64,000 bases of DNA from Lachnospiraceae bacterium (GCA_017476665.1 JAFUZJ010000030.1:47633-111632), one strand, 5' to 3'; shown: positions 1-8,441, counted from the stretch's first letter. Made by a program: numbers and translations. The notes: generated by a model not told the origin, from the letters alone.

Positions 1-1
1 C

Positions 2-232
2 AAGGTATTGAGTGAGAATCCGCCCCTTACCTATGCGGACTATCAGTCTAAGGTGAAGCCCAAAGCTGAGACACAGAAGGCTGATGCATCTCAGTCCAAA
101 ACGGAGAAGAAGATTGTGGGTTGGCGCTGCAAGATCTGTAATTATGTCTATGAAGGGAGCGAGCTTCCGGCAGATTTCTCCTGTCCATTGTGCGGACATG
201 GCCCGGAGGATTTCGAGCCAATCTACGAGTGA
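2..232 (+). CDS. C-terminal end of a flavin reductase-rubredoxin fusion (high-molecular-weight rubredoxin type), partial
   Basis: The reading frame is already open at the left edge, so only the last 76 residues are visible and the true start lies outside the window. The first residues (NPPLTYADY) resemble the end of the flavin reductase-like FMN domain, where a PLTY-like motif precedes a tail. A charged Lys/Gln linker follows. The last 40 residues form a rubredoxin domain with both iron-binding knuckles, CKICNYVYEG and CPLCGHG. In anaerobes such fusions pass electrons from NAD(P)H or rubredoxin to flavodiiron proteins or peroxidases for O2 and peroxide detoxification. The rubredoxin assignment is firm; the flavin reductase part is inferred from about 15 residues. 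Confidence 0.8.
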   Translation, partial: KVLSENPPLTYADYQSKVKPKAETQKADASQSKTEKKIVGWRCKICNYVYEGSELPADFSCPLCGHGPEDFEPIYE

Positions 233-320
233 TTGATGCAAAGAATATGTGAAGATGCAGCCATTGCCGGGATGCTTTTATGGTTTCGGTAATGGCTGTC
301 TAGGAAAGGAGCTGATCGTG

Positions 321-410
321 ATGACACAGACAAAGAAGAACACCGAAAACAGAATCATGGAAACAGTATTCAAAGGGTACAATCATGCAATCCTTTCTGT
401 CAGTATGTAA
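321..410 (+). CDS. possible 29-residue small ORF upstream of rtcB
   Basis: An ATG at 321 lies 9 nt after a good Shine-Dalgarno (AGGAAAGGAG) and opens a 29-codon frame rich in Lys, Asn and Thr that ends at TAA 408-410. A terminator-like hairpin follows about 45 nt later. I recognise no family and see no membrane segment. It could be a real small protein, a leader peptide, or a decayed gene end. The ribosome binding site is the main support. Confidence 0.3.
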   Translation: MTQTKKNTENRIMETVFKGYNHAILSVSM

Positions 411-453
411 AGTATGGAATGATTCCGTAAGCGTGGATCAGGTTGGATGATAT

Positions 454-479
454 GGCACCTCTTTGAGGTGTCTTTTTTG
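454..479 (+). terminator. Rho-independent terminator upstream of rtcB
   Basis: A 6-bp stem CACCTC / GAGGTG with a TTT loop is followed by TCTTTTTT. It sits between the small ORF and rtcB, so it either ends upstream transcription or attenuates entry into rtcB-prfH. Confidence 0.55.
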
Positions 480-491
480 TACCCTTTTTTA

Positions 492-536
492 GCAGCGAAT
501 TTTAGACATAAAACTTATAGCGAAAAAATTCGCTGC
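492..536 (+). promoter_or_regulatory. perfect 12-bp inverted repeat just before the rtcB ribosome binding site
   Basis: GCAGCGAATTTT at 492-503 is exactly complementary to 525-536, with a 21-nt loop. The right arm ends two bases before the AGGAAAGGAAATAAG ribosome binding site. It could be an RNA hairpin controlling rtcB translation, a processing site, or a protein operator. No U-tract follows, so it is not an intrinsic terminator on this strand. Confidence 0.5.
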
Positions 537-554
537 CAGGAAAGGAAATAAGAT

Positions 555-1733
555 ATGGAGATTATCAAAGGAAAATACGCGGAGGCAAAGGTCTTCGCAA
601 ACGATCTGGAGCAATATGCCAGGGCGCAGCTTCAGATGATCTGTGACAATGCAGTAAGTGAAGGAAGCCGGATCAGAGTGATGCCGGACGTGCATCCGGG
701 AAAGGTGGGAACCATCGGCCTGACCATGACGGTGGGAAAGCGGGTGATTCCCAACCTGTTGGGCATCGACATCGGATGCGGTGTGTCCTGTATGAGAGTG
801 TCGGCCAGGCATGTAGAGTTTGAAAAACTGGACCGGGTGGTCAGAGAGTGTGTTCCGGCAGGTTTTGTGCTGCGCCAGAAACCCCATAGAATGGCGGCAG
901 GATTTGCCTTTGAAAAACTGCTTGCCGGTGACAGTGTGCGCTATGACAGAGCGGTCTTAAGTCTTGGCACACTGGGAGGCGGCAATCATTTTATTGAGGT
1001 GGAACAGAGTACGGCCGGTGCCCACTGGGTCACGGTGCACACCGGCAGCAGATATCTGGGGAAAGCGGTGACAGAATACTATGTGGAGCAAGGGGCAAGA
1101 CGGCTGAAGGAAAAAGGGGAGTCTGTTCCGCATCCCATGACCTATCTGGAGGGGGACCTGATGGAAGCCTATCTGACAGATGTAAAAACAGTGCAGGAGT
1201 ATGCGGCGCTCAATCGGGAGATCATTTTGCAGGAGATTGCGAAAGGAATGAAGTGGAAAGAGGAGGAGCGTTTTTCTTCTGTACACAATTATGTGGAGGA
1301 AGCAGTGGACGGGGCACATAGGCAGTGCATTCTCAGAAAAGGGGCTATCTCAGCGAAGAAAGGCGAGAAAGTGATCATTCCCATCAATATGCGGGACGGT
1401 GTGTTATTGGGCATTGGCAAGGGGAATGCGGATTGGAATGAATCTGCACCTCATGGTTCCGGCAGGATCCTGCGCAGGGATGAGGTGAAAAATCACTATA
1501 CAGTAGCTGCCTTTAAGCAGGAAATGAAAGGAATCTATACCACCAGTGTCAGCGCAGATACCTTGGACGAGGCGCCCTTTGCGTACCGGGGATTGGAGCA
1601 GATCTTGGATGCAGTGCAGGAGACGGTGGAAGTGACGGATGTGCTGAAACCTGTATATTGCTTTAAAGCTGGAAGCGGAAAAGAAGCGTTGCAGCGGCAA
1701 GAAGGCAGAAGAAAGGGGGCGCATCGGAAATGA
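555..1733 (+). CDS. rtcB: RtcB-family RNA ligase (PrfH-linked RtcB2 type)
   Basis: RtcB enzymes join RNA 2',3'-cyclic phosphate or 3'-phosphate ends to 5'-OH ends using GTP and Mn2+. The 392-residue protein carries the expected motifs in order: DVHPGKVGTIG near residue 45, DIGCGV with metal-ligand Cys75, GTLGGGNHF with His145, VHTGSR with His162, HNYVEE with His244, and HGSGR, whose His300 is the likely guanylylation site. It is shorter than tRNA-repair RtcB (about 480 residues in archaea). Its stop overlaps the start of prfH by 4 nt (ATGA), so the two are translationally coupled. Family knowledge on prfH-linked RtcB points to resealing of damaged 16S rRNA at the decoding centre. The ligase call is firm; the rRNA substrate is inferred from the neighbour. 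Confidence 0.93.
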   Translation: MEIIKGKYAEAKVFANDLEQYARAQLQMICDNAVSEGSRIRVMPDVHPGKVGTIGLTMTVGKRVIPNLLGIDIGCGVSCMRVSARHVEFEKLDRVVRECVPAGFVLRQKPHRMAAGFAFEKLLAGDSVRYDRAVLSLGTLGGGNHFIEVEQSTAGAHWVTVHTGSRYLGKAVTEYYVEQGARRLKEKGESVPHPMTYLEGDLMEAYLTDVKTVQEYAALNREIILQEIAKGMKWKEEERFSSVHNYVEEAVDGAHRQCILRKGAISAKKGEKVIIPINMRDGVLLGIGKGNADWNESAPHGSGRILRRDEVKNHYTVAAFKQEMKGIYTTSVSADTLDEAPFAYRGLEQILDAVQETVEVTDVLKPVYCFKAGSGKEALQRQEGRRKGAHRK

Positions 1734-2371
1734 TACTACAGATCAGTGCCGGTCAGGGACCGGAAGAGTGTCAGAGAGCCGTGGGCGGAATCTATGAAGC
1801 GTTAAAAGCGGAATATTTGGATATCATGCTGCTTGCAGCGCGGAAAGGACGACCGGACGGCTGCTATCATTCTATCCTGTTTGAAACATCCGAAGACTTG
1901 TCAGGTCTGGAGGGGACAATGCTTTGGATCTGCAAGAGCCCCTTCCGCCCCGGACACAAGCGTAAAAACTGGTATGTGGATGTGAGTGTGATCCCGGAGG
2001 CAGAGGAAGTGGATGATACGCTGGATGAGAGCAGTTATCGCATCGAGAAATTTCACTGCGGCGGAAACGGCGGTCAGAACGTGAACAAGGTGGAGACAGG
2101 TATACGCCTGATCCACCTTGCCACAGGAATCACAGTGACTGCCACGGAGGAGCGCAGCCAGTACCAGAATAAGCGCAGGGCACTGCAGAAGCTGCAGGCA
2201 GTGCTGCGGGCAAACGGTGAGAGCGCAATCGCAAAGCAGACCAATCAGGCCTGGGCAGAGCATTACAAGATCGTGCGGGGAAACCCGGTGCGGTTGTATG
2301 AGGGGCTGGAATTCAAGAGAAAGATGGTCTCACAAGAAAAACTTTTGGAAAACTGTCATACCATGCTATAA
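1730..2371 (+). CDS. prfH: peptide chain release factor homolog PrfH (RF-H)
   Basis: This is a 213-residue release-factor-like protein with the catalytic GGQ loop at residues 114-116 (HCGGNGGQNVNKVETG) and the conserved LWICKSPFRPGHKRKNW stretch near residues 65-81 that marks the RF-H subfamily. It lacks a full codon-recognition domain, as expected for RF-H. RF-H is thought to hydrolyse peptidyl-tRNA on ribosomes stalled by 16S rRNA cleavage, so that partner RtcB can religate the rRNA. The start overlaps the rtcB stop by 4 nt. A TATAAT-like sequence overlaps the stop region and may serve the next gene. The assignment is strong from motif and neighbour. Confidence 0.92.
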   Translation: MILQISAGQGPEECQRAVGGIYEALKAEYLDIMLLAARKGRPDGCYHSILFETSEDLSGLEGTMLWICKSPFRPGHKRKNWYVDVSVIPEAEEVDDTLDESSYRIEKFHCGGNGGQNVNKVETGIRLIHLATGITVTATEERSQYQNKRRALQKLQAVLRANGESAIAKQTNQAWAEHYKIVRGNPVRLYEGLEFKRKMVSQEKLLENCHTML

Positions 2372-2442
2372 TAAAAAAGTGAGGAAATCAAGTTCCCTAT
2401 TTAGATAAAGTGGTATAATGCTTGAAAAGGAAAGGCAGCAAT

Positions 2443-2991
2443 ATGATAATTCATAAAGGAACAAAAGAGATTTGTACAAATAGACTGTTACTTAGAAGGT
2501 ATAGATTGTCAGATGCAGCGGAAATGTTTGAACACTATGCCGACGATGAAAGAGTGACAAAGTATTTGTCATGGACGACATACAATAAAGCTTCAGACAT
2601 AATCCCATTTTTAGAGATGGTCATTAAAGACTATGAAAATGAGAGCACATATCATTGGGCAATTGAATATGAAGATAAGATGATAGGTAGTATTTCTGTG
2701 ATGGCGATAGATAATTTGCGCAATAACTGCGAGGTGGGATATTGCATTGGCTATGATTTTTGGAATAAAGGTATTACCAGTGAAGCATTGGCATCGGTTA
2801 TTGCATTTTTATTTGAAGAAGTGGGAATGCACAGAATTATGGCAAAGCATGATATAGATAATCCTGCTTCGGGTGCAGTTATGAGGAAATGCGGAATGAC
2901 TTATGAAGGAAGATTTAAGGAATACTATTTGCGTCATGATGGAACATATTCGGATGCTTTGGTATATGGGATTGTGAAAGAAAACAATTAA
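2443..2991 (+). CDS. GNAT N-acetyltransferase, RimJ/RimL type
   Basis: A 182-residue acetyltransferase of the Acetyltransf_3 group (RLLLRRYRLSDA at the N-terminus, EVGYCIGYDFWNKGITSEA for the acetyl-CoA region, then NPASGAVMRKCGM). This group acetylates protein N-termini or small amines; the substrate is unknown. I start at ATG 2443, which follows AAAGGAAAGG at a proper distance, rather than a TTG 21 nt earlier. A consensus TATAAT lies at 2414-2419, so it probably has its own promoter. Its base composition is more A+T-rich than the genes on either side, and it is transcribed toward the oppositely oriented ABC exporter. Confidence 0.85.
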   Translation: MIIHKGTKEICTNRLLLRRYRLSDAAEMFEHYADDERVTKYLSWTTYNKASDIIPFLEMVIKDYENESTYHWAIEYEDKMIGSISVMAIDNLRNNCEVGYCIGYDFWNKGITSEALASVIAFLFEEVGMHRIMAKHDIDNPASGAVMRKCGMTYEGRFKEYYLRHDGTYSDALVYGIVKENN

Positions 2992-3090
2992 ATTTCAACA
3001 ATTAATCGATATATCAAAAAAGAAAGAGAGCAGGGGAATCCGTAAACTTTGCCATGTGTTGCATCCGGGAACAGAAAAGAAACCTTATAA

Positions 3091-3125
3091 TTGCGGGCAC
3101 ACCACTTAAGTGGCGCTGCCCGCAA
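3091..3125 (-). terminator. hairpin at the 3' end of the ABC exporter operon
   Basis: TTGCGGGCA (3091-3099) pairs with TGCCCGCAA (3117-3125), and an inner CCACTT/AAGTGG stem lies between them. The stop codon of the minus-strand exporter is inside the inner stem. The downstream U-run is short and broken, so it may act as a terminator or as a 3'-end stabiliser. Confidence 0.5.
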
Positions 3126-5016
3126 ACTGTGTCATATACAGATTGTAATAGCTTCCCTTTTTCTCCAGCAATTCCTGATGATTGCCCATTTCTACCACGC
3201 GCCCCTTATCCATCACCACGATCTTATCCGCATCCTGAATGGTAGAGAGGCGGTGGGCGATAATGAGGCTGGTGCGGTTCTGCATCAGCTTGACCATAGC
3301 GTCCTGGATATTTTTCTCCGTTCGGGTATCCACGGAGGAAGTGGCTTCGTCCAGGATCAGGATCTTCGGATCGGCCAGCACGGCACGGGCAATGGTGAGG
3401 AGCTGCCTTTGTCCCTGGGAGAGATGGGCGCCGGCCTGGATCAGCACGGTTTGAAATCCCTGGGGGAGCCGTTTGATGAAGCGGTGACAGTTACTCATCT
3501 GTGCTGCGTGCAGGAGGGCTTCCTCGGAAGCCTCCGGGTTGGCGTATTTGATGTTATTTTCTATAGTGTCAGTGAACAGCACGGTATCTTGCAACACGAT
3601 GGCTGTATTGTGGCGCAGAAAATCCCGCTTCAGGTGCTGAATATTGACGCCGTCAATGAGAATTTCGCCGGAGTCCAGCCCATAGAAACGCATAAGCAGG
3701 TTGACAACGGTGGTCTTGCCGCTGCCGGTAGCGCCCACCAGGGCAATTTTCTGACCGGGTTTTACGGTGAGGTTAAAATCCTGTAAAACAGGTGTACCCG
3801 GCACGTAGGAAAAATTCACATCACGGAAAATGATTTCGCCCTTGACGTCGGAGAGTTCCCGGTCGCCGCTGTTATCCTCATTTGGCTGATCCATCAGTTC
3901 GAAGATCCGTTCCGCGCCGGCCACGGCGGTTTGGAGGCTGCCGTAGAGCTGGGCAATCTCGTTGATGGGGCGGGAGAACTGCTTTGCATAAATGATGAAA
4001 GCGGAGATCACACCCACCGTGATCAGACCCTTCAGCGCAAAATAACCGCCGAATGCCGATACGATCACGAAACCGATATTGGAGATGCAGTTCATGAGAG
4101 GTCCCATGGAGCCACCCAGGATCTCTGCACGGATGCTGACTTTGGTGAGTTCGTCAGAGGTCCTGTTGAACTCGTCTATCACATCTTCCTGTTTGTTGTA
4201 GGCCACGATGGAGCGGTAGCCGGTGATCATTTCCTCGGCATGCCCGTTCAGCTGTCCCAGGACCTGTGAGCGCTTGCGGTATACCTTGCGCATGACGGTA
4301 GACATTTGTTTGGTCACAAACACAGTGATGACCACCGTGATCATCGTGATCAAAGTGAGCTGCCAGCAGTAACGGAACATCAAAGCGACGGTGCCGATGA
4401 TGGTAAGTACGCCGGAAAACAGCGACCCCATGCTCTGAGAGATGGAGGTGGAGATATTTTCCACGTCATTGGTCATGCGGCTCATCAGGTCGCCGCCGGA
4501 ATGGGTGTCCAGATAGGGAATGGACAGGTTGTCTATTTTTTCAAATAAATCATGTCGCATCCGGCGTACGATCCGCTGGCTCAAATGGGCGGACAGATAA
4601 GTCTGGCCCAGAGTACAGAGGGTGCTGACCAGATAGACTGCAAAGAGTTTGATCAGCAAAGGGTTCAGTTTATTCCAGCTTCTCGCCAGGATCAGGTCAA
4701 TACCGTCGCCCTGCAGCGCAGGGGCGGCGAGGGCGGTGAGTGTGACCAGGATCACGCAGAATAGAAGTCCCAGCAGAAGCAGTTTTTCGGCCCGCAGATA
4801 GGCTGCCAGGCGCTTCATGGTATGGGAGGCGTCCTTGGCTTTTTCCACAGGCTGAGCAAACGCCGCACTGGGACCGCCGCGGCGTTTGCCGTTAAAATTC
4901 ACGGTAGGGGCGGCATTGCCGGCAGCAGCGTTCTGACTTTTAAATTGGTAAGACTTTCCGCCGCCGGTTTCGAATCCTGCGGGCAGACCGTTTTTTACGT
5001 CTTTTGTCTGATCCAT
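3106..5016 (-). CDS. ABC exporter half-transporter, catalytic-site partner (BmrD/TM288-like)
   Basis: A 636-residue type IV ABC exporter subunit. After a Gly/Ala-rich N-terminal extension of about 70 residues come six membrane segments and then an ATPase domain with Walker A GATGSGKTT, signature LSQGQRQLLTIARA, Walker B ILILDEATS with the catalytic Glu, and an IAHRLST switch His. The signature is degenerate (LSQGQ). Its partner gene starts the operon 4 nt upstream and carries a degenerate Walker B. Together they match the heterodimeric design in which only one of two ATP sites hydrolyses. Likely a drug, lipid or peptide exporter; the substrate is unknown. Confidence 0.9.
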   Translation of the reverse strand: MDQTKDVKNGLPAGFETGGGKSYQFKSQNAAAGNAAPTVNFNGKRRGGPSAAFAQPVEKAKDASHTMKRLAAYLRAEKLLLLGLLFCVILVTLTALAAPALQGDGIDLILARSWNKLNPLLIKLFAVYLVSTLCTLGQTYLSAHLSQRIVRRMRHDLFEKIDNLSIPYLDTHSGGDLMSRMTNDVENISTSISQSMGSLFSGVLTIIGTVALMFRYCWQLTLITMITVVITVFVTKQMSTVMRKVYRKRSQVLGQLNGHAEEMITGYRSIVAYNKQEDVIDEFNRTSDELTKVSIRAEILGGSMGPLMNCISNIGFVIVSAFGGYFALKGLITVGVISAFIIYAKQFSRPINEIAQLYGSLQTAVAGAERIFELMDQPNEDNSGDRELSDVKGEIIFRDVNFSYVPGTPVLQDFNLTVKPGQKIALVGATGSGKTTVVNLLMRFYGLDSGEILIDGVNIQHLKRDFLRHNTAIVLQDTVLFTDTIENNIKYANPEASEEALLHAAQMSNCHRFIKRLPQGFQTVLIQAGAHLSQGQRQLLTIARAVLADPKILILDEATSSVDTRTEKNIQDAMVKLMQNRTSLIIAHRLSTIQDADKIVVMDKGRVVEMGNHQELLEKKGSYYNLYMTQFAGSAT

Positions 5017-5020
5017 CTGC

Positions 5021-6754
5021 TCAACCCTCCTTCAGCTGGGAATTGTAGATATCCCGATAGATGTCTGATGTCTGTAACAGTTCTTCATGGGTGCCGTTTG
5101 CAACAATCTGTCCGCCATCCAGCACGATGATGTGATCCGCATTTCGGATCGAGGCGATCCGCTGTGCCACGATCACTTTGGCGGTGTCCGGACAGGCAGC
5201 GTTCAGCGCCTGATACAACCGGCTTTCCGTCTGCAGATCCAGCGCATTGGTAGTGTCGTCAAAAATGAGCAGAGGCGCATCTTTCAGAATGGCCCTGGAG
5301 ATGGAAATGCGCTGTTTCTGACCGCCGGAGAGGGAATGCCCGCCCTCGGTGACAAGGGTGTGATAACCCTCCTGGGCACGGCAGATAAAGTCGTCAGCCT
5401 GGGCAATCTCCGCCGCGGATTTGATGTCCCAGGGATCGGCGTTCCCACGCCCCCACCGGATATTTTCCGCAATGGTACGGGAGTAAAGTTCTGCTTTCTG
5501 CATGGCGATGGCGATATGACTGCGCAGGTCCTGCAACGGGTATTCCCGCAGATCCCTGCCGTTTAACAGGATATGTCCTTCCGTCACATCATAGAAGCGG
5601 GGGATCAGGTTCACCAGAGTGGATTTGCCGCTGCCGGTAGCACCGATGATGCCCAGCGTTTCCCCTTTTTTGATCGTAAGGCAGATGTCGGAGAGCACCT
5701 GCTCGGTGGTTTCGGGATAGGAGAAGGCAACATGGGAAAATTCCAAAGACTCGAATCGAAATTCCGCCTCGTCATTACCCTGTGTAATCCTGTGCTCTGC
5801 AAGCGCAGAAACTTGTGTGTCTTCACATTTCAGCACTTCATTTACCCGGTCCACGGAAGCTCTGGCGCGGGTGAAGGTCTGAAAAATATTGGCCATGAAA
5901 GTGACGCTGTGCAGGATCATGGCAATGTAGGTCAGAGCTGCCATGATCTGACCGGAGGTCATATCGCCGCCCATGCGGATCGTGTATCCGCCCACATAGA
6001 GGATCGCGACGATGCAGAGGTTCAGCACAATATTCATGCAGGGCGCCATGAAGGCAAGCAGTGTCTGTACCCGCAGGTTGATGCTGCAGAGTGCGTCATT
6101 GGTCCGGTCAAAATGAACCAGTTCATAGGCTTCTTTGACATAGGCTTTCACCACTCTGGCGCCGGCGATGTTTTCCTGCAGACAGTGGTTCACATCGTCC
6201 AGTTTCTGCTGTACCACAGCGAAGAGAGGGGATGCTTTTTTTAAGAAGAATACGACAAAAAATAAGATAAATGGAAGCCCGCAGGCTGCCACCAGCGCAA
6301 AGCGGGGAGATTGCAGGTACAGCATAAAGATACCGCCGGCAAACATGATGGAACTGCGCACTACACCGCGCACGGACAGCGTGACCATCTGCTGGATCTG
6401 TGTGATATCACTGACCAGACGGGTGATCAGGGAGCCGGTTGAAAAGCGGTCGGTCTGTTCAAAGGAAAGGTTCATGATCCTGGCAAAAAGATCCTTGCGC
6501 AGGTCGTTCCCGAACTGCTGGGAAGCCAGGTTTGCGAACACACCGCACATGACGCCGCTGAAGCCGCCGAACAGAACTAACAGGATCATGCGGATTCCTT
6601 CGTCCAGAACTACGCGCAGGTCCTGTTTCAGAACGCCCTCGTCCACAATGGTCGCCATCATATGAGGCTGGATCAGGTCCATACTGATCTCACCCACCAT
6701 AAAGAGCGGTGCCAGAACGCAGAATATCCAGTATTTTTTTAAGTATTTCAGCAT
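5021..6754 (-). CDS. ABC exporter half-transporter, degenerate-site partner (BmrC/TM287-like)
   Basis: A 577-residue ABC transporter half with six membrane segments and an ATPase domain: Walker A GATGSGKSTLVNL, canonical signature LSGGQKQRISISRA, and Walker B LLIFDDTTNALD. The catalytic Glu after Walker B is Asp, and the switch position reads VAQRIAS (Gln instead of His). This is the pattern of the non-hydrolysing site of heterodimeric exporters. It is the first gene of the two-gene operon and has a promoter directly upstream. The reading is firm for the family; the transported compound cannot be told from sequence. Confidence 0.9.
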   Translation of the reverse strand: MLKYLKKYWIFCVLAPLFMVGEISMDLIQPHMMATIVDEGVLKQDLRVVLDEGIRMILLVLFGGFSGVMCGVFANLASQQFGNDLRKDLFARIMNLSFEQTDRFSTGSLITRLVSDITQIQQMVTLSVRGVVRSSIMFAGGIFMLYLQSPRFALVAACGLPFILFFVVFFLKKASPLFAVVQQKLDDVNHCLQENIAGARVVKAYVKEAYELVHFDRTNDALCSINLRVQTLLAFMAPCMNIVLNLCIVAILYVGGYTIRMGGDMTSGQIMAALTYIAMILHSVTFMANIFQTFTRARASVDRVNEVLKCEDTQVSALAEHRITQGNDEAEFRFESLEFSHVAFSYPETTEQVLSDICLTIKKGETLGIIGATGSGKSTLVNLIPRFYDVTEGHILLNGRDLREYPLQDLRSHIAIAMQKAELYSRTIAENIRWGRGNADPWDIKSAAEIAQADDFICRAQEGYHTLVTEGGHSLSGGQKQRISISRAILKDAPLLIFDDTTNALDLQTESRLYQALNAACPDTAKVIVAQRIASIRNADHIIVLDGGQIVANGTHEELLQTSDIYRDIYNSQLKEG

Positions 6755-6811
6755 GTTATCGTCCCCCGGATGTCATATGGTCATGTCGATAGGAGTATTT
6801 ATTTCATTCCT

Positions 6812-6841
6812 ATTTTACAATAGAAAAATCAGAAATGTAAA
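6812..6841 (-). promoter_or_regulatory. sigma-A promoter of the ABC exporter operon
   Basis: On the minus strand TTTACA (6841-6836) is followed after 18 nt by TAAAAT (6817-6812). It lies about 60 nt ahead of the exporter start codon. Confidence 0.5.
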
Positions 6842-6905
6842 CAAAAGAATGGATTTCTGCCGGAAAATAGATTACAATAGAGGGCAGCGGAGAGGAGTGA
6901 GGAAA

Positions 6906-7076
6906 ATGCCGACAGATCCGGTAATGCTGCTCAGTTTTGTGAATCTGAAGCTGAGAGATTTTTATGGAAGCCTGGATGCGATGTGTGATGATCTGGATGC
7001 GGACAGACAGCAGATCGTAGACCGTCTGGCTGCGATTGATTATCATTACGATGAGAAGCGAAATCAGTTTGTGTGA
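6906..7076 (+). CDS. DUF4250 small protein
   Basis: A 56-residue acidic protein matching the DUF4250 family in length and layout: MPTDPVMLLSFVN, LRDFYGSLDAMCDDLD, then an AIDYHYD segment near the C-terminus. It is cytoplasmic and without known function. The start is ATG 6906, preceded by GAGAGGAGTGAGGAAA. Longer in-frame extension upstream would run through the promoter region and has no ribosome binding site. It is followed closely by the ASKHA gene and may be cotranscribed with it. Confidence 0.8.
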   Translation: MPTDPVMLLSFVNLKLRDFYGSLDAMCDDLDADRQQIVDRLAAIDYHYDEKRNQFV

Positions 7077-7097
7077 GGACCATGCAGGGAGTTGGGA

Positions 7098-8441
7098 ATG
7101 GCAGGAGCGGAAAACAGCATAGCATATGGCATGGAAAACAGAATAGGCACAAGGTGTCAGGTCTGCATCGGGTGCGGACGGTGTCTGACGGATGAGGCGA
7201 CGCAGAAGAAACTGCGCGTGGTGATGACCGGATCAGAGAAGCTGGGGCTTGGGGCGGCTGTGGAACCTTTTGTGTACACGGAACGAACCGAAGGCATGCG
7301 GCTGGTGACGGCGGATATCGGCACCACAACCATCGCGATGCAGCTTTATGCTGCGGATGGCAGCGTGGAGGCGGAGTTTTCCTGTGTCAATCCGCAGGTG
7401 CGGTACGGTGCGGACGTGCTCTCACGGATACAGGCAGCGCAGGATGCGGTGCGAAATGCGGCGGACGACATGGATGCGGGTGCGGCGCAGATTATGAGAA
7501 ATATGGTCATCGGGAAACTGGAAGAAGGTCTTGCGGAATTTCAGGCGAGGCTGCGCCCCGAGGAAACGCTTTTTATGGTGCTGGCGGGTAATACCACGAT
7601 GGGGTATCTGCTGCTGGGCTATGATACGGAGGAACTGGGGCATGCTCCTTTTGCCGCCGGACATCTGGAGGCACAGGAGACGGAGATCGCAGGGGTAAGA
7701 ACCTTTGTTTTTCCGGGATTGTCGGCTTTTGTGGGCGGCGATATCATGGCGGGTATGTATGCCTGCGGTCTGAAAGAGCGGGAGGAAGTTACGCTGCTGA
7801 TCGATCTGGGAACCAACGGTGAGATGGTGTTGGGAAACAGGGAGCGGCAGATTGCCTGTGCAACCGCAGCAGGACCGGCTTTTGAAGGCGGTGTGAACCG
7901 TGGAATCTGGGGGGCGGATATGGTACATCTGCTTGCCGGGCTGCGCAAGGCAGATCTGATGGATGAGACAGGGCTTTTGGCGGATCCTTATTTTGACAGT
8001 GGTATTCTGATCGGAGATGTGCATGTCACGCAGGAATCTGTCCGGGCGGTGCAGCTGGCAAAAGGAGCGATCGGAGCCGGTATCCGGATCCTGTTGAAGG
8101 AATATGGTCTTGTGTCCGGGCAGTCTGACGGCGAAGGTGCGGAAGATTATACCGGCGTAGACAGGGTAATCCTGGCAGGAGGCTTTGGCTATTATCAGAC
8201 ACCGGAGGATGCAGCGTGTATCGGACTGTTACCCAGGGAGCTGGCAGCCAAAACGATTTCGGGCGGAAATACTGCGTTAGCAGGTGCGCTGCGTTTGGGG
8301 CGGGAGCTGCTGAAAGAGAATCAACAAACCGCAGAAGGGATAGAAAAGCGGTTGCAGCCGGGGGAGACCAAAGTGTTAAATCTGGCAGAGCATCCGGATT
8401 TTGAGTCGCTCTATCTGGAACACATGGAGTTTGCTTGGTAA
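7098..8441 (+). CDS. ASKHA/DUF4445 protein related to corrinoid reductive activators (RACo)
   Basis: About 447 residues with the RACo-type actin-like ATPase core: VTADIGTTTIAMQL near residue 75, VLAGNTTMGYLLLG, FPGLSAFVGGDIMAG, LIDLGTNGEM, CATAAGPAFEGG and a late RVILAGGFGYY. RACo proteins use ATP to reduce inactive Co(II) corrinoid proteins. The usual N-terminal 2Fe-2S ferredoxin domain is absent. Instead the first 25 residues contain CQVCIGCGRC, four Cys spaced CX2CX2CX2C. No methyltransferase or corrinoid protein is visible nearby, so the partner is unknown. The start is ATG 7098, 6 nt after AGGGAG. The domain call is confident; the role is inferred. Confidence 0.85.
   Translation: MAGAENSIAYGMENRIGTRCQVCIGCGRCLTDEATQKKLRVVMTGSEKLGLGAAVEPFVYTERTEGMRLVTADIGTTTIAMQLYAADGSVEAEFSCVNPQVRYGADVLSRIQAAQDAVRNAADDMDAGAAQIMRNMVIGKLEEGLAEFQARLRPEETLFMVLAGNTTMGYLLLGYDTEELGHAPFAAGHLEAQETEIAGVRTFVFPGLSAFVGGDIMAGMYACGLKEREEVTLLIDLGTNGEMVLGNRERQIACATAAGPAFEGGVNRGIWGADMVHLLAGLRKADLMDETGLLADPYFDSGILIGDVHVTQESVRAVQLAKGAIGAGIRILLKEYGLVSGQSDGEGAEDYTGVDRVILAGGFGYYQTPEDAACIGLLPRELAAKTISGGNTALAGALRLGRELLKENQQTAEGIEKRLQPGETKVLNLAEHPDFESLYLEHMEFAW

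Noticed and set aside
300-555. T-box or riboswitch upstream of rtcB
   Set aside because: No T-box or riboswitch core is present; only a short terminator and the 12-bp dyad are seen.
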